Of a stretch of DNA of 64,000 nt, positions 25,426 through 35,041 are shown piece after piece (the stretch's first letter is position 1; each line of letters opens with the position of its first letter). Source of the stretch: Bacillota bacterium (lineage in GTDB: Bacteria; Bacillota; Clostridia; Saccharofermentanales; Saccharofermentanaceae); the NCBI GenBank assembly GCA_023397475.1, contig JAEWUD010000015.1, positions 33,272-97,271 of the forward strand, written 5' to 3'. The notes below the pieces were generated by a model. That model did no database searches and was not told where the DNA came from. It worked only from the letters and a program-made list of their open reading frames with translations. A program made the position numbers and the translations under genes.

Positions 25426-27128
25426 TTGTCTGTCGCCTCCTTTGTGGTATTGAATGCGGTGTCTATCGCCGATTTCGTATCCTCCAGCAATTGGATCGTA
25501 ACGTCCTTTTTGCCGGTTGTCTTGTCCGTCGTCGTATCGATCGCCTGAATGGTCGCTGATATCTTTTCGAGCAGGCGCTCCATGTCTTTCTGCGACACGC
25601 CGTCGCCCTTGAACTTGGTCGCGAATTGCTGGATCGCGCCGCGGGACAGCTCTAGGAGCTCAAGCCGCACGATCTCGCTCTCCCCGTCGTCGGTCGCAAC
25701 GGTGTCGACAAGCTCCGACAGGTTCTCGAAAAACGGCTTGTAGATTCCCTTATCGTTTGCCTCGGTGATGTTCGTCGTGATGTCGCGGTAGAACAGGCCG
25801 ATGCTCGCGTACACCTTCGCCATCCCGATATTCGGATAGTCTGCCGGTGCGTTCTCGATCACGTCTTGAAACCACTCGATCGAGCTCTTGGCCTTCGTAA
25901 TCTGGTTGTCGCTGCCGTCGCCGTAGTTGTAGTAATACCAGAACAGTTTCGCCGTCTCGAAACAGATCTCTGTATACACGTCCGGATCCTTCTGGAGCTC
26001 CGTTTTATGATTGGTGATCAGGATCTCGAGCTCCTTCGCCTCTTCGACGGAGAAGACAGAGTCCTCTTTGTACGCCTGAATCAATCCGAGATACGCGTCC
26101 TTCTCGCCGTCCTGATCCGGGATCGCGATACATTCCTTGAGGAGCGCAACTCTGGATGCATAATCGGTTGATTTCGACGCCGCGAAAAGCTTCTCCTGAT
26201 AGGCGTCCCGGGCACTCATCGCGGCGACCTGCCCGAGCGACACCCCTCCGATCGCACATGCCGCCGCCAGAACGATGGACGTTATGAACAGGCCGAGCTT
26301 CTTCTGTTGCGACCTGCGATATAGATCGTCGATCTGCTCGTAGTGCTCGAGCGCATAGGTCAACTCCGCCGCCGACTGATACCGGTCGTCGGGATTTCTC
26401 TGGGTGCATTTCTGGATGATCTTCTCCAGACCGCTCGACAATCCCGGATTGATCTCGCGAATCGGCCGGATCTCGTACGGCGGCTCGCTCGGATTGCAAC
26501 CGGTCACGAGGTGATACAGTGTCGCGCCCAGACAGTAGATGTCCGTGCGCGGATCGGTCTGTCCCATGCCGCCGAACTGCTCCGGCGCGGCATAACCGAC
26601 GGTGCCGAGACATGTCGTGTCCGCCAGATTCCTCGCCTTGAACTCACGCGCAGTGCCAAAGTCGATCAGGGTCAGATTGCCGTCGGGCTTCAACATGATG
26701 TTTGCCGGTTTCATATCGCGGTAGATGATCGGAGGAACGCGCGAATGCAGGTACCCGAGCACGTCGGAGAGCTGTTTGGCCCACTCGATGACATCTTCCT
26801 GCGGTTGCGCGCCGTACTCTTCGAGCGCCTTGTTGAGGGAGTTACCCTCGATATAGTCCATCACGATCAGGAAGGTCTTGTCGTCCTCGATCACGTCGAC
26901 AATACTCGGCAGGTTCGGGTGCTTAAGCTTCTTGAGCATGTCGGTCTCGACGATCAAGCCCTGCTTAACCGCCTCGAAATCAAGAACGCCGTCTTTGCGG
27001 ACCTCCTTGATCGCCCAGGTCTTATTCGCCTTCTCATTGATCGCCATGTAGGCGACACTCATGCCGCCGCGCCCGATGACGCTCAGCAGCCGGTATTTCC
27101 CATCAACTAATGATCCGATCTCAAGCAT
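25422..27128 (-). CDS. Transmembrane Ser/Thr protein kinase (PknB/Hanks type)
   Basis: A 568-aa Hanks-type kinase. The catalytic domain (about 10-265) has the Gly loop GRGGMS (19-24), Lys41 in WAIKEV, the catalytic loop YRDMKPAN with Asp138, DFG at 156-158, a Thr-rich activation loop (TTCLGT near 171-176), and APEQ. A transmembrane helix (about 278-298) leads to a 270-residue extracytoplasmic region without PASTA repeats. That region looks helical and TPR-like (YLGLIQAYKED, ETAKLFWYYYNYG, YASIGLFYRD). The first HRD residue is Tyr (YRD). It follows the phosphatase gene and overlaps the ETxxL protein gene, forming a kinase/phosphatase/FHA signalling set within the Tad locus. Confidence 0.95.
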   Translation of the reverse strand: MLEIGSLVDGKYRLLSVIGRGGMSVAYMAINEKANKTWAIKEVRKDGVLDFEAVKQGLIVETDMLKKLKHPNLPSIVDVIEDDKTFLIVMDYIEGNSLNKALEEYGAQPQEDVIEWAKQLSDVLGYLHSRVPPIIYRDMKPANIMLKPDGNLTLIDFGTAREFKARNLADTTCLGTVGYAAPEQFGGMGQTDPRTDIYCLGATLYHLVTGCNPSEPPYEIRPIREINPGLSSGLEKIIQKCTQRNPDDRYQSAAELTYALEHYEQIDDLYRRSQQKKLGLFITSIVLAAACAIGGVSLGQVAAMSARDAYQEKLFAASKSTDYASRVALLKECIAIPDQDGEKDAYLGLIQAYKEDSVFSVEEAKELEILITNHKTELQKDPDVYTEICFETAKLFWYYYNYGDGSDNQITKAKSSIEWFQDVIENAPADYPNIGMAKVYASIGLFYRDITTNITEANDKGIYKPFFENLSELVDTVATDDGESEIVRLELLELSRGAIQQFATKFKGDGVSQKDMERLLEKISATIQAIDTTTDKTTGKKDVTIQLLEDTKSAIDTAFNTTKEATDK

Positions 27129-27149
27129 GTCTATTCCCCCGCCGTCAAC

Positions 27150-27917
27150 TCAATAGGTCCTTATGGCAATGACCGATATATTGTCTCTTTCTTGTCGCTG
27201 TTTATTGATTGCAATCAGTTGGTCGAGATTCGCCTTCATTCCCTCCGCACTCCGCATCACATTCGCGTTAAGGAAAGCATAGATCTCTTCTTCCGAGATC
27301 TCATGGCGAAAACCGTCGCTGCACAGAAGATATACCGCATCTTTTCGAGCATCGCCGAAAAAAAGATCCGGATATACGGTCTCCGATGCCCCGATGCACT
27401 GCAGAAGGACACTCCTCCGCGGATCCGTCGCGGCCTGTTCCTCCGTGATATATCCCGCCTCAACATCGCGGGCAACGACAGTCTGGTCCTTCGTAAGAAC
27501 CTTCACGGTCGTATCGATCTCGTAGGCGCGCGAGTCGCCGACATTGACAACATAGTAGCGGTCTTGTGTGATCAGCATCGCTGTCACCGTCGTTCCGAGC
27601 TTGGTCGCCGTTTGCTTCCCATACTGCTTAATCTTCTCGTTATAGGTGGTAACGATCTCTTCCCAGTCCCTGCGAATGTCGGCGTCGGCAATCGCGCCGT
27701 TACAAAGGCGCGGCAACGACTTCTCCGCCCACGCGTTGAACGCGTGAACCACGGTACTGCTGGCGACCTCGCCCTTGTCCAGGCCTCCCATGCCGTCGCA
27801 CATCACGGCGAAAACCATCGCCCCGAGAGACGTCGACATGACCCGGACGCTGAAGCTGTCCTGGTTCGTGTCCTTGGTCAATCCGATATCCGTGCTGGCA
27901 GCGGCAAGAAAATTCAT
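27150..27917 (-). CDS. PP2C-type Ser/Thr phosphatase (PppL/PrpC family)
   Basis: A 255-aa soluble PPM/PP2C phosphatase that would remove phosphates placed by the adjacent kinase. Metal-binding motifs are visible: the early Asp in NQDSF, DGMGG near residues 41-45, VGDSRAYEID, LLCSDGF and the late RDNISVI. Length is typical of bacterial PrpC-like enzymes. The ATG at 27917 follows AAAGGTTGCACC. It sits between the FHA gene and the kinase gene, 21 bases before the latter, on the same strand. Confidence 0.94.
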   Translation of the reverse strand: MNFLAAASTDIGLTKDTNQDSFSVRVMSTSLGAMVFAVMCDGMGGLDKGEVASSTVVHAFNAWAEKSLPRLCNGAIADADIRRDWEEIVTTYNEKIKQYGKQTATKLGTTVTAMLITQDRYYVVNVGDSRAYEIDTTVKVLTKDQTVVARDVEAGYITEEQAATDPRRSVLLQCIGASETVYPDLFFGDARKDAVYLLCSDGFRHEISEEEIYAFLNANVMRSAEGMKANLDQLIAINKQRQERDNISVIAIRTY

Positions 27918-28004
27918 GGTGCAACCTTTCTGCTATGAACCGTTAACGATGATCCAGTGTCATTTGTCGGCCGGTCGTAAAATGCTCTGTCGCGAAAAGA
28001 AATC

Positions 28005-29543
28005 TCACCCGCGTCGCAGTTCAAACCGGAACATCTCGTTGCCGAGCGCAATGGTGCACCCGTCGTCGAGCTGTGTGGGCGTGTTGCTCGGAATCAGGCG
28101 ATTATTCACGAAAGTATGGTTTGTCGAATTGTTATCCTGAATAAAGAACTTGCCATCCTTGCGAAGAATATCGGCGTGGCTGCGGCTTACCGCCCCGTTG
28201 TCCGAGACGAGATAATCCACATAGCCCTTCTCTTTTCCGATCTTGAAAATCTCCTTCGTGATCGCGATGCGCTCATTGTTCTTCGCGCGGATCAGGTACG
28301 GTGTCGGCTCCGCCGTCGGCGATACGCCGAGAACAGTTGTCTCTCCGATGGGCGAACTTCCCCCGCCGAGTACCGTTGTCTCTCCGAAGCTTGCGGGCGC
28401 CTGTTGCATCTCCTCGCGGGGAATCATGATCGGCTGTATAGGCGCTACGGATGGAATCGCGGAACCGGCGACCGGTGTCGCAACGGGTATTGCGCCGCCG
28501 GATACAGGCGCCGCAGGGGCGACGGGTGAGGGACGACCGGGCACGGCAAACGGAGCCGCCGCCGTGGGAACAGACGCAGGCGCCTTGCCGGGTTTGGCAG
28601 GTGCGGGCGCTGATACCGGTTTGCCGGCGGCCTTCTGTGCCTTCTTGATCGCTTTCTGCCGCTCGTAGATCGCGGCGTTATCCTTGTTGTAATGCTGCAG
28701 GAGATAGAACAGAGAGATCTCCTTCTCGCCGGGCGCGAGCTGCGGCACCGGCTGTGCCGCTGTTTGCGCGGTCTGAGGTCTTGGCGCCGGTGCCGGAGCA
28801 GGTGTCCGGGGTGCGGCAATCGGTGCCGCTTGTACCGGAGCGACGGACGTCGGCTGCGGAGCCGCGACGACCTGCGGCGCCGCGGCGGGATTGGTTGCGG
28901 GAGCAACCTGAGCCTGAACAACGGTCACCGTCGGCACAGGTACGGCTTGCGCGGCCGGAGCGGAAGGCGTCAACGTCGGGGTGCCGGATGTCTCCAGAAG
29001 ACGATCAAGAAGCGCCTTGAACTCGACGATCGAGAACTGTGCGGAGCCGTTCAGATAATTCAGAATCTGTCCGATATGGTCGCAATTCTCCGACTGATCG
29101 AACTGCGTGGAGAACATGATATTCTTGAAGAACGCGTGCAGATCCAGAGGCGCCTTCGCCTCCGCAAGGATAGGCAGGCAGATCAGGACCGCCGCACAAC
29201 TGCGGACATCCGCGTACATATACTTCATGTCCAAAAGCAGCGTCGAGCTGTCGATCATATAGTCATCCGCCGAGATAAACGCCGAAGCCAGACTCGCGAA
29301 CACGCCCAGGAGTCTTCTCCTGTTGACCGTCCCCAGAAAAAACTGATCGACGGAAACCTTCGCCGAGACGTTGTATTTGATGAACTTCTTCTCGTCCATC
29401 TGTGTGAACACCGCTTGCGAGATCCCGGGGATCTTGTTATTGGTGATCATGCCGAGACTTAAAGAGTCGATCTGATCCTCCGGTCCCAACTCATAGACGA
29501 GAAAAGAATACGCGCCCTGATTCTCATACGTAAAATTACCCAT
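28005..29543 (-). CDS. FHA-domain protein with long Ala/Pro linker (DUF6382-like N-terminus)
   Basis: A 512-aa cytoplasmic protein with three parts. The N-terminal globular region (about 1-180, FTYENQGAYSFLVYEL) resembles the DUF6382 type often found before FHA domains. An Ala/Pro/Val-rich low-complexity linker follows (about 185-400). A C-terminal FHA domain (about 415-512) has the phosphothreonine-binding marks FKIGKEKGYVDYLV, SRSHADI and NSTNHTFVNN. Just before the FHA domain are two GETTVLG motifs, 13 residues apart, like the acceptor/ligand motifs of GarA and OdhI. The ATG at 29543, behind GGGGGGA, is preferred to a GTG at 29558. Probably reads the kinase's phosphorylation state. Confidence 0.92.
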   Translation of the reverse strand: MGNFTYENQGAYSFLVYELGPEDQIDSLSLGMITNNKIPGISQAVFTQMDEKKFIKYNVSAKVSVDQFFLGTVNRRRLLGVFASLASAFISADDYMIDSSTLLLDMKYMYADVRSCAAVLICLPILAEAKAPLDLHAFFKNIMFSTQFDQSENCDHIGQILNYLNGSAQFSIVEFKALLDRLLETSGTPTLTPSAPAAQAVPVPTVTVVQAQVAPATNPAAAPQVVAAPQPTSVAPVQAAPIAAPRTPAPAPAPRPQTAQTAAQPVPQLAPGEKEISLFYLLQHYNKDNAAIYERQKAIKKAQKAAGKPVSAPAPAKPGKAPASVPTAAAPFAVPGRPSPVAPAAPVSGGAIPVATPVAGSAIPSVAPIQPIMIPREEMQQAPASFGETTVLGGGSSPIGETTVLGVSPTAEPTPYLIRAKNNERIAITKEIFKIGKEKGYVDYLVSDNGAVSRSHADILRKDGKFFIQDNNSTNHTFVNNRLIPSNTPTQLDDGCTIALGNEMFRFELRRG

Positions 29544-29558
29544 GATGTCCCCCCTCAC

Positions 29559-30197
29559 TCATTTCCATAGATGCGAACAGACAGAATTCTGGATCGGAAG
29601 TTTGGCCAAGCCCTGGAAGCTAAAGATATACTCAAGCTCATAGTTCACCGTTATATAGATGTCATCCTCCTTGACTACGGCCTTAAACGTCATTCCCTCA
29701 AGTCCGTTGACAACGTGCATCGAACGAAGGATCTCATCCGCAGCCGTCTCGTCTCCACCGGACAAATAAGCGACGAATCGCTTCCGGACGATCTCATCGA
29801 GAGCCGGCGATGAGAGGCCGGTAACATCTTCCGGCTCCGGATTCAAGAATCCTCCGGTTATAATACTGACTGTAGCCTCAATCATATTGGGGTCTTTGTC
29901 TTCCCCATACCACTTACTGTCCGACTTGTAATACTCGTCGTCACTTTCTAGAAATTCTATAAGAATGTCTGACAGACTTCCGGGCCAATCTCCTGGAGCA
30001 ACTCCAATGGTTTCTGTTTTATAAGGATCCAAAGAGACGCTCTGAGAACTCTGGAGAAGTGAATGGGCAATCTGATTTTGCGCCGTGAAAATGACGAAGA
30101 AACTGTAGATAAACAGAATAAGGATCATAAAGATCGGCACGACAATGCAAGCCTCAAGCGATATACTTCCCTGCTGATCTCGAACTCTTTTACGCAT
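29559..30197 (-). CDS. TadE-like pseudopilin
   Basis: A 212-aa protein whose first 45 residues have the TadE/TadG form: a basic start (MRKRVRDQQGS), a Gly-Ser processing-like point, ISLEACIVVPIFMILILFIYSFF with the conserved Glu after the pseudopilin cleavage region, then a hydrophobic helix. The rest is probably extracytoplasmic. The start at 30197 is used because the frame upstream belongs to the previous gene, and GAGGGTATTGAG precedes this ATG. It begins one base after the stop of the 844-aa TadE-like gene. It likely joins the Flp pilus assembly or primes it. Confidence 0.85.
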   Translation of the reverse strand: MRKRVRDQQGSISLEACIVVPIFMILILFIYSFFVIFTAQNQIAHSLLQSSQSVSLDPYKTETIGVAPGDWPGSLSDILIEFLESDDEYYKSDSKWYGEDKDPNMIEATVSIITGGFLNPEPEDVTGLSSPALDEIVRKRFVAYLSGGDETAADEILRSMHVVNGLEGMTFKAVVKEDDIYITVNYELEYIFSFQGLAKLPIQNSVCSHLWK

Positions 30198-30198
30198 C

Positions 30199-32733
30199 TC
30201 AATACCCTCTGTAATAGGATTTCTTGTACGGATATCCTGTCTTGGAAAGGTTGCCCACATCGAAAAGCGGGTTCAGTGTCACATCCACGTTAAAATAGAG
30301 ATAAGCATAGGCTTTGTCGATGTCGAACGTGAATTCGGCAACATTCTCCTTGTAGTAGCTCTCCGACTCCATCTGGATTACATGTTGTGTTCGAGTCAGA
30401 ACGGTTCTCTCCGGCAAGAATAGCAACATGTACAAGAGATGATCTCGATAATTTACAGCCAACAACGAACCTGAAAAGAAATCACTAAGTTTTGAAGTAT
30501 TGGGTTCCTTTGGTCCTTTGCTCGCTTTTATAACATTCTGAAGTTCTTCTGACAGAATACCTTCAAAATCTTTAAGCAGTTGTACGACACCCGTAGGTGT
30601 CATATAGACCTCTCTCTTGATTAAGTAGGCATCTCCGCCGTTGACCAGCAATATGCAATCCAGAAGAGGTTCAATAATAAGAACCAGCGCATAGATAACC
30701 GGTGCACCAACATTGGCGGCAGCAGCCATCTCTGCAACTTCAGCGTTAAGGCATACCGGCAAAATGTTAATCAGCACTCGTAATAAATAGAGATACATAA
30801 AGGTACTTGCTTGATTGACAAGTTCCGACTGCGTACCTATGAGAATATACTCAAGCTCTGCGCCGCAGAAAGTAATATCCTCGGATGTGTCTTCATCGAG
30901 ATTCGAAATGAGATCGATTAATGCGTTCAGATCACCGGCTACCGTAGAACTACTTGAAGAATCTGCTTTCTCTATATCGGCATAATCATAACCTACTAAA
31001 GCCGACCCATCTTCACTGTCTGTTCGATTTGGGAAATTATACGTGCAATAGCCACAGAGCAACAAAGACTCGTACTGGAAAACAGGACCTCCTGTAACAA
31101 GTTCTCCGATGCGAATACAGATCTCCGTAACCCAGTCAATGATCGCCTGGAAGTAAGTAGCAATCGCAGATATTGCGGTAACGATTGCTTCAAGAGCTTT
31201 AAGTAAGTTCCATGAGTTAATCGCTTCTCGAAACAAGTCCGCAGCGTCCATCATCTTTTTAATGGATTCAAGGATTGTTTGGAATGGACTCTTGGTTACC
31301 GGGTCGGAGTCAGGATCCACAGGAAGGTCGTTGAAATAGGTTGTTTTGATATTTGCATCCAGTGTTCCTTTGTATATCCCATCGATTTTAAATAACTCGC
31401 TGATGGTATTTACCATATTTTCGAGCATGGTGGTAAGAGACTGACCCTCGTCGTCTCCGGCTAATACATTTTCTGCCTTCTTAATTGCTTCATCCAGAAC
31501 AGAATACTCCGGGACGCCAATGATGATAATCGGATACGCAGCCTCAAGCTCTGCTCGTGTCGTCTCTCCGGTTATTGATGACGAAGAGAAATCATTGCGA
31601 ATCTTTTGACTAAGAGTCTTAAGTTCATTAACGCTTGTCTTCATTCCTTCAATCGCGGGCTCATCAATATAATCCTCAAGAGCCGACATCAAAGCATTAA
31701 CGATTTCCTCATAAATCACCGCTGTGGATGTTGCAGAATTCGTAACGTTGGATGAACTGGAAGCTCCTGCGGGCTCGGTAAGTTCTTTCAATTCCTGAAT
31801 CTTGGTTCGAACATCATCAAGGTTCCCCACGATGTCTTCAAGTTCGGTCTTTATCGTGTCTACATTCCCGGCTAAGGCATCCCCGGCCGCTTGATAAGCA
31901 TCAGCCTTCTGATCGAGAATGGTCATCTTCGCCATGACATTTGAATTGTCATATACGGATTTTTGTACAGGTCCGGGGGTTGGAGTTGGTCCTGAAGATG
32001 GAGGTGTCGGTGTTGGTGTTATTTCTGACGGATAACACAATTCCGGATCAGCTTCCATTTCTTCTTTTATTGTCTCTTGCAAAACCATCGCGGCATCCAG
32101 AAATTCGTTGCGCGAGGTAGCATATGTGCTGACCTTCGTCGTGTAATCGGAGAGGGCGGTCAGAAGTGCGTTGACATTCTTCACAAGGTCAGCAGACGCT
32201 GAAGCAACCTCGGCTGTCTTCGTGATCGCGTTTAGCGAGTTCATAATTGCATCAATGCTTCCAAGTCCCTTAATTGCATCCATGAGTTCCGAGAGATCCA
32301 GCGCATCAACAACAAGTTCCGAGGCCACATTCAGTTCTGCATAATCCATAATCTGCTGCTTCAGAACTTCCTGATTGAGCAAGCTGAGTGAACTCTCGAA
32401 ATTCACAGTTCCGCTGTTTAATGTTGCTCCGTCTCCCAGGACACCCCAGTTGGCCTGCAAGTATTTCTGAAATGTCGCATCGACACTGCCATCCTGTGAC
32501 GTAGCAAACAGACCGAATCTCTCCTTCAGATACTCGTCGGAATTACCCAACGTGGACATAGCCGCACTGTTATTTACCTCATTTAACGTCTCAATCGCCT
32601 GTTGATAACGCGAAGACTCAATGAGTACCAATGCGATGGTGAGAAACGGACACATGACAAGACAAAGAAGAAGTGAGATCACACCCTTGGTTCCGTTGAT
32701 AAATTTGTATTCTCTTTGACGACCCGATCTCAT
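30199..32733 (-). CDS. Large TadE/DUF5702-like membrane protein of the Tad cluster
   Basis: An 844-aa protein with one N-terminal hydrophobic helix (GVISLLLCLVMCPFLTIALVLIE, about 16-38), then about 800 residues outside the membrane, largely predicted helical with many Asn, Ser and Leu, and a short PTPTPPSSGPTPTPGP stretch near residue 245. A second hydrophobic region, NVGAPVIYALVLIIEPLLDCILLV, lies near 670-700. The ATG at 32733 behind GAGGAG is used; the longer open frame runs back into the preceding gene. Similar large proteins accompany clostridial Tad loci; this is from memory of the family layout, not a search. It may be a minor pilin or a surface scaffold. Confidence 0.8.
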   Translation of the reverse strand: MRSGRQREYKFINGTKGVISLLLCLVMCPFLTIALVLIESSRYQQAIETLNEVNNSAAMSTLGNSDEYLKERFGLFATSQDGSVDATFQKYLQANWGVLGDGATLNSGTVNFESSLSLLNQEVLKQQIMDYAELNVASELVVDALDLSELMDAIKGLGSIDAIMNSLNAITKTAEVASASADLVKNVNALLTALSDYTTKVSTYATSRNEFLDAAMVLQETIKEEMEADPELCYPSEITPTPTPPSSGPTPTPGPVQKSVYDNSNVMAKMTILDQKADAYQAAGDALAGNVDTIKTELEDIVGNLDDVRTKIQELKELTEPAGASSSSNVTNSATSTAVIYEEIVNALMSALEDYIDEPAIEGMKTSVNELKTLSQKIRNDFSSSSITGETTRAELEAAYPIIIIGVPEYSVLDEAIKKAENVLAGDDEGQSLTTMLENMVNTISELFKIDGIYKGTLDANIKTTYFNDLPVDPDSDPVTKSPFQTILESIKKMMDAADLFREAINSWNLLKALEAIVTAISAIATYFQAIIDWVTEICIRIGELVTGGPVFQYESLLLCGYCTYNFPNRTDSEDGSALVGYDYADIEKADSSSSSTVAGDLNALIDLISNLDEDTSEDITFCGAELEYILIGTQSELVNQASTFMYLYLLRVLINILPVCLNAEVAEMAAAANVGAPVIYALVLIIEPLLDCILLVNGGDAYLIKREVYMTPTGVVQLLKDFEGILSEELQNVIKASKGPKEPNTSKLSDFFSGSLLAVNYRDHLLYMLLFLPERTVLTRTQHVIQMESESYYKENVAEFTFDIDKAYAYLYFNVDVTLNPLFDVGNLSKTGYPYKKSYYRGY

Positions 32734-32749
32734 ACTTCGCTCCTCTTCA

Positions 32750-33397
32750 TCACCCGAAAATCGTACTGAACAATTCAACAACGGCATTGATAGGCTCGAG
32801 AACATCATCAAGCTTACCACCCAAATAATCCGCATAGCGCACGGTGTTGTAATAACTCGAGATATCATTGCACTCGCCGTAAGATGTCGCGGATACCTGG
32901 AGTGCCTCATCCATTCCGAAGGCTTTTAAGGCCCACCCCCAGAAAATGGTGTACTTCGCTTCAATCGTTACGGTAACATGTCTGCGCCCAAGATCCGAAT
33001 TATCAACTTGAACCGTAACGGTGGGTTCACCTTCCAGAGCGGCAAGGCTGGTCTGAGATAGTCGGTTTATCGCATATTCTTCGGCTCTTTCACTACATTT
33101 ATTCTCCAACAAGAATCCGAGAAAAACGTAGCGGTATGGAGGCAGCATGTCGATCAACTCGAGCATTTCTGTCTTCGAAGTGATGTCCTTATCCATGCCA
33201 TCCCCGCCATACCGATACATCTGCGTCACTTCGGCGACGGTCTCATTGGCGACAGTGGTAACCAAACTCTTTTGGTACAAGAGAAATCCAAGGCTTACCA
33301 GGAAAATCAGGACAAAAGTCGTCAGTAAAACGATGATCGTAGACTCGATCATGATTTCGCCGGATTCATCAGATGGAGGCAAGGAGGTTTTTCTCAT
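32750..33397 (-). CDS. TadE-like pseudopilin
   Basis: A 215-aa protein with the TadE pattern: a short polar N-terminus (RKTSLPPSDESGEIMIEST) with Gly then Glu and the conserved Glu five residues on, followed by a single hydrophobic helix (IIVLLTTFVLIFLVSLGFLLY) and an extracytoplasmic domain. The ATG at 33397 follows GGAGAAACATA. Its stop is 17 bases before the ATG of the 844-aa protein. Together the three TadE-like genes suggest a hetero-oligomeric minor pseudopilin set, processed by the prepilin peptidase encoded at 36379. Confidence 0.85.
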   Translation of the reverse strand: MRKTSLPPSDESGEIMIESTIIVLLTTFVLIFLVSLGFLLYQKSLVTTVANETVAEVTQMYRYGGDGMDKDITSKTEMLELIDMLPPYRYVFLGFLLENKCSERAEEYAINRLSQTSLAALEGEPTVTVQVDNSDLGRRHVTVTIEAKYTIFWGWALKAFGMDEALQVSATSYGECNDISSYYNTVRYADYLGGKLDDVLEPINAVVELFSTIFG

Positions 33398-33415
33398 TAT
33401 GTTTCTCCGCTGAAA

Positions 33416-34153
33416 TTAATAGTATGCCTTCTCTATGGATGGCTTCTCTTGATCATTATAATCAGCTGGCACATACTTGTCGTAGTTAAGATCTGCCCAA
33501 GACCCTTCTTTAACATAAAGTTTTCCCCAGCGAGAGTCCAAGCCAAATGCACCCATAGGAATATTCTCCAGCGCAGAAGGAATATAAATGCTTTCGACAT
33601 AGGCGCAGGGACTGAATGCCTGATCTCCAATAGTAACAAGGCTTTCCGGAAGGGTTACTGTCTTCGCACCAAGTGCTTGAAATGCACCCTTTCCGATCTC
33701 CAAAAGTCCTTCAGAGAAGGTGATCGTTGTCACATTCTGGCAATATGAGAAAGCATATTTACCAATGGTTTGCACAGAACTGGGTATTGTAATGGCTTCA
33801 AGATTCTTGCACTTCTCAAAAGAATACTCTCCGATTTTTGTAACATTGGCTCCGATGGTAAGCGTCTTCATGTCCGCAAACTGGAACGCGCTATCTGCAA
33901 TTTCTGTAGCGTTATCCGGTATAACGATCTCTTCCGCCGCCTGTCCCTTCTCTGTCAGTCCGGTAATTACCGTACCCTCCCAAACAAAGATCTCGTCGGT
34001 ATTTCCCACGTCCGCACTGGTTTCCGAGACTGACTGTGACACTCCCGCTGTTCCGGAAGTTGTCACTGTCGTTTCTCCGCCTGTCTGTCCGCATCCGCTC
34101 AGGAAAGTTCCTCCAACTAAGAGTGTGAGTACGATCGTTAGAAACTTCTTCAT
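33416..34153 (-). CDS. BspA-type leucine-rich-repeat lipoprotein, copy 1
   Basis: A 245-aa lipoprotein: signal with lipobox FLSGC (Cys at 21), then a Thr/Ser-rich stretch and five or so LRR_5 (BspA/TpLRR) repeats of about 23 residues: TEIADSAFQFADMKTLTIG, KIGEYSFEKCKNLEAITIP, TIGKYAFSYCQNVTTITF, EIGKGAFQALGAKTVTLP and TIGDQAFSPCAYVESIYIP. The C-terminal tail ends KAYY. Such repeats mediate protein or host-surface binding in secreted proteins. It is a paralogue of the next gene upstream. Located between WG-repeat and TadE-like genes in the Tad locus. Confidence 0.9.
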   Translation of the reverse strand: MKKFLTIVLTLLVGGTFLSGCGQTGGETTVTTSGTAGVSQSVSETSADVGNTDEIFVWEGTVITGLTEKGQAAEEIVIPDNATEIADSAFQFADMKTLTIGANVTKIGEYSFEKCKNLEAITIPSSVQTIGKYAFSYCQNVTTITFSEGLLEIGKGAFQALGAKTVTLPESLVTIGDQAFSPCAYVESIYIPSALENIPMGAFGLDSRWGKLYVKEGSWADLNYDKYVPADYNDQEKPSIEKAYY

Positions 34154-34270
34154 AAGTGTTTCTCCATTTTCATTTGCTACCTAGATTTGCTTTAAAATTC
34201 TTGCTGTAAACTTCCTTGTGTTTTTTTGAAGTTTGGTCTTGACAGAACGTTTATCGGATGGAATCGAATT

Positions 34271-35011
34271 TCAATAATATGTCTTCTCATAATATGCGTC
34301 AGCCTGACCATAGGGATCCGCAGGAATGAACTCTTTGAAGTTCAGATCCGCCCAAGAGCCTTCTTTGACGTAGATCTTGGTTCCGAAATTAAAAGCTAAC
34401 CCCAGCGCTCCCATCGGAATATTCTCCATCGAGGCGGGAATATAGACGCCCGTCATAGCGGAACACGGAGTAAATATGTTCTCCCCGAACGTTACAAGGC
34501 TCTCGGGAAACGTAATCGTTTCACAGGATGTAGCGCCGAACGCACCGTCACCGATTTCAAGAAGTCCCTCAGAAAAAGTAATCTCTTTAAGTTTTTCGCA
34601 TTTGTAAAATGCATTTTTACCGATTTTTTTTACCGAACCGGGAAAAATGATCGTTTCAAAATCGTTACACTCCCAAAAAGCCGAATCCCCGATCTCTTCT
34701 ACGGAAGCGCCTATAACGACACTTTTCATGTCTGCCTGAAAAAACGCATCTTTGCCGATCGCCGTGCACGTATCCGGAATAACGATCTCTTCCGTCGCCT
34801 GGCCCTTCTCTGTTAGACCTTTAATCACCGTGCCCTCCCATACAAAGATCTCATCGGTATTTCCTGCGTCCGCACTGGTTTCCGTGGCTGTTTGTGAAAC
34901 GCCTGCGGTTCCGGTAGTCGTCGCTGTCGTTTCTCCGCCCGTCTGTCCGCATCCGCTTAAGAGAGCAGCGCCAAGAACAAGTGTGAGTCCGATCGTCAGT
35001 AACTTTTTCAT
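34271..35011 (-). CDS. BspA-type leucine-rich-repeat lipoprotein, copy 2
   Basis: A 246-aa lipoprotein with lipobox LLSGC and the same arrangement as its neighbour: GQTGGETT stretch, IFVWEGTVIKGLTEKGQ segment, then LRR_5 repeats (AIGKDAFFQADMKSVVIG, EIGDSAFWECNDFETIIFP, KIGKNAFYKCEKLKEITF). It ends EKTYY. High similarity in the signal and first 100 residues points to tandem duplication. The ATG at 35011 follows GGAGGATTATCGA; the open frame starts five codons earlier. The gap to copy 1 (34154-34270) holds an AAACTTC/GAAGTTT inverted repeat but no clear terminator. Confidence 0.9.
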   Translation of the reverse strand: MKKLLTIGLTLVLGAALLSGCGQTGGETTATTTGTAGVSQTATETSADAGNTDEIFVWEGTVIKGLTEKGQATEEIVIPDTCTAIGKDAFFQADMKSVVIGASVEEIGDSAFWECNDFETIIFPGSVKKIGKNAFYKCEKLKEITFSEGLLEIGDGAFGATSCETITFPESLVTFGENIFTPCSAMTGVYIPASMENIPMGALGLAFNFGTKIYVKEGSWADLNFKEFIPADPYGQADAYYEKTYY

Positions 35012-35041
35012 TCGATAATCCTCCAATTTCTTTTGTTGCGT

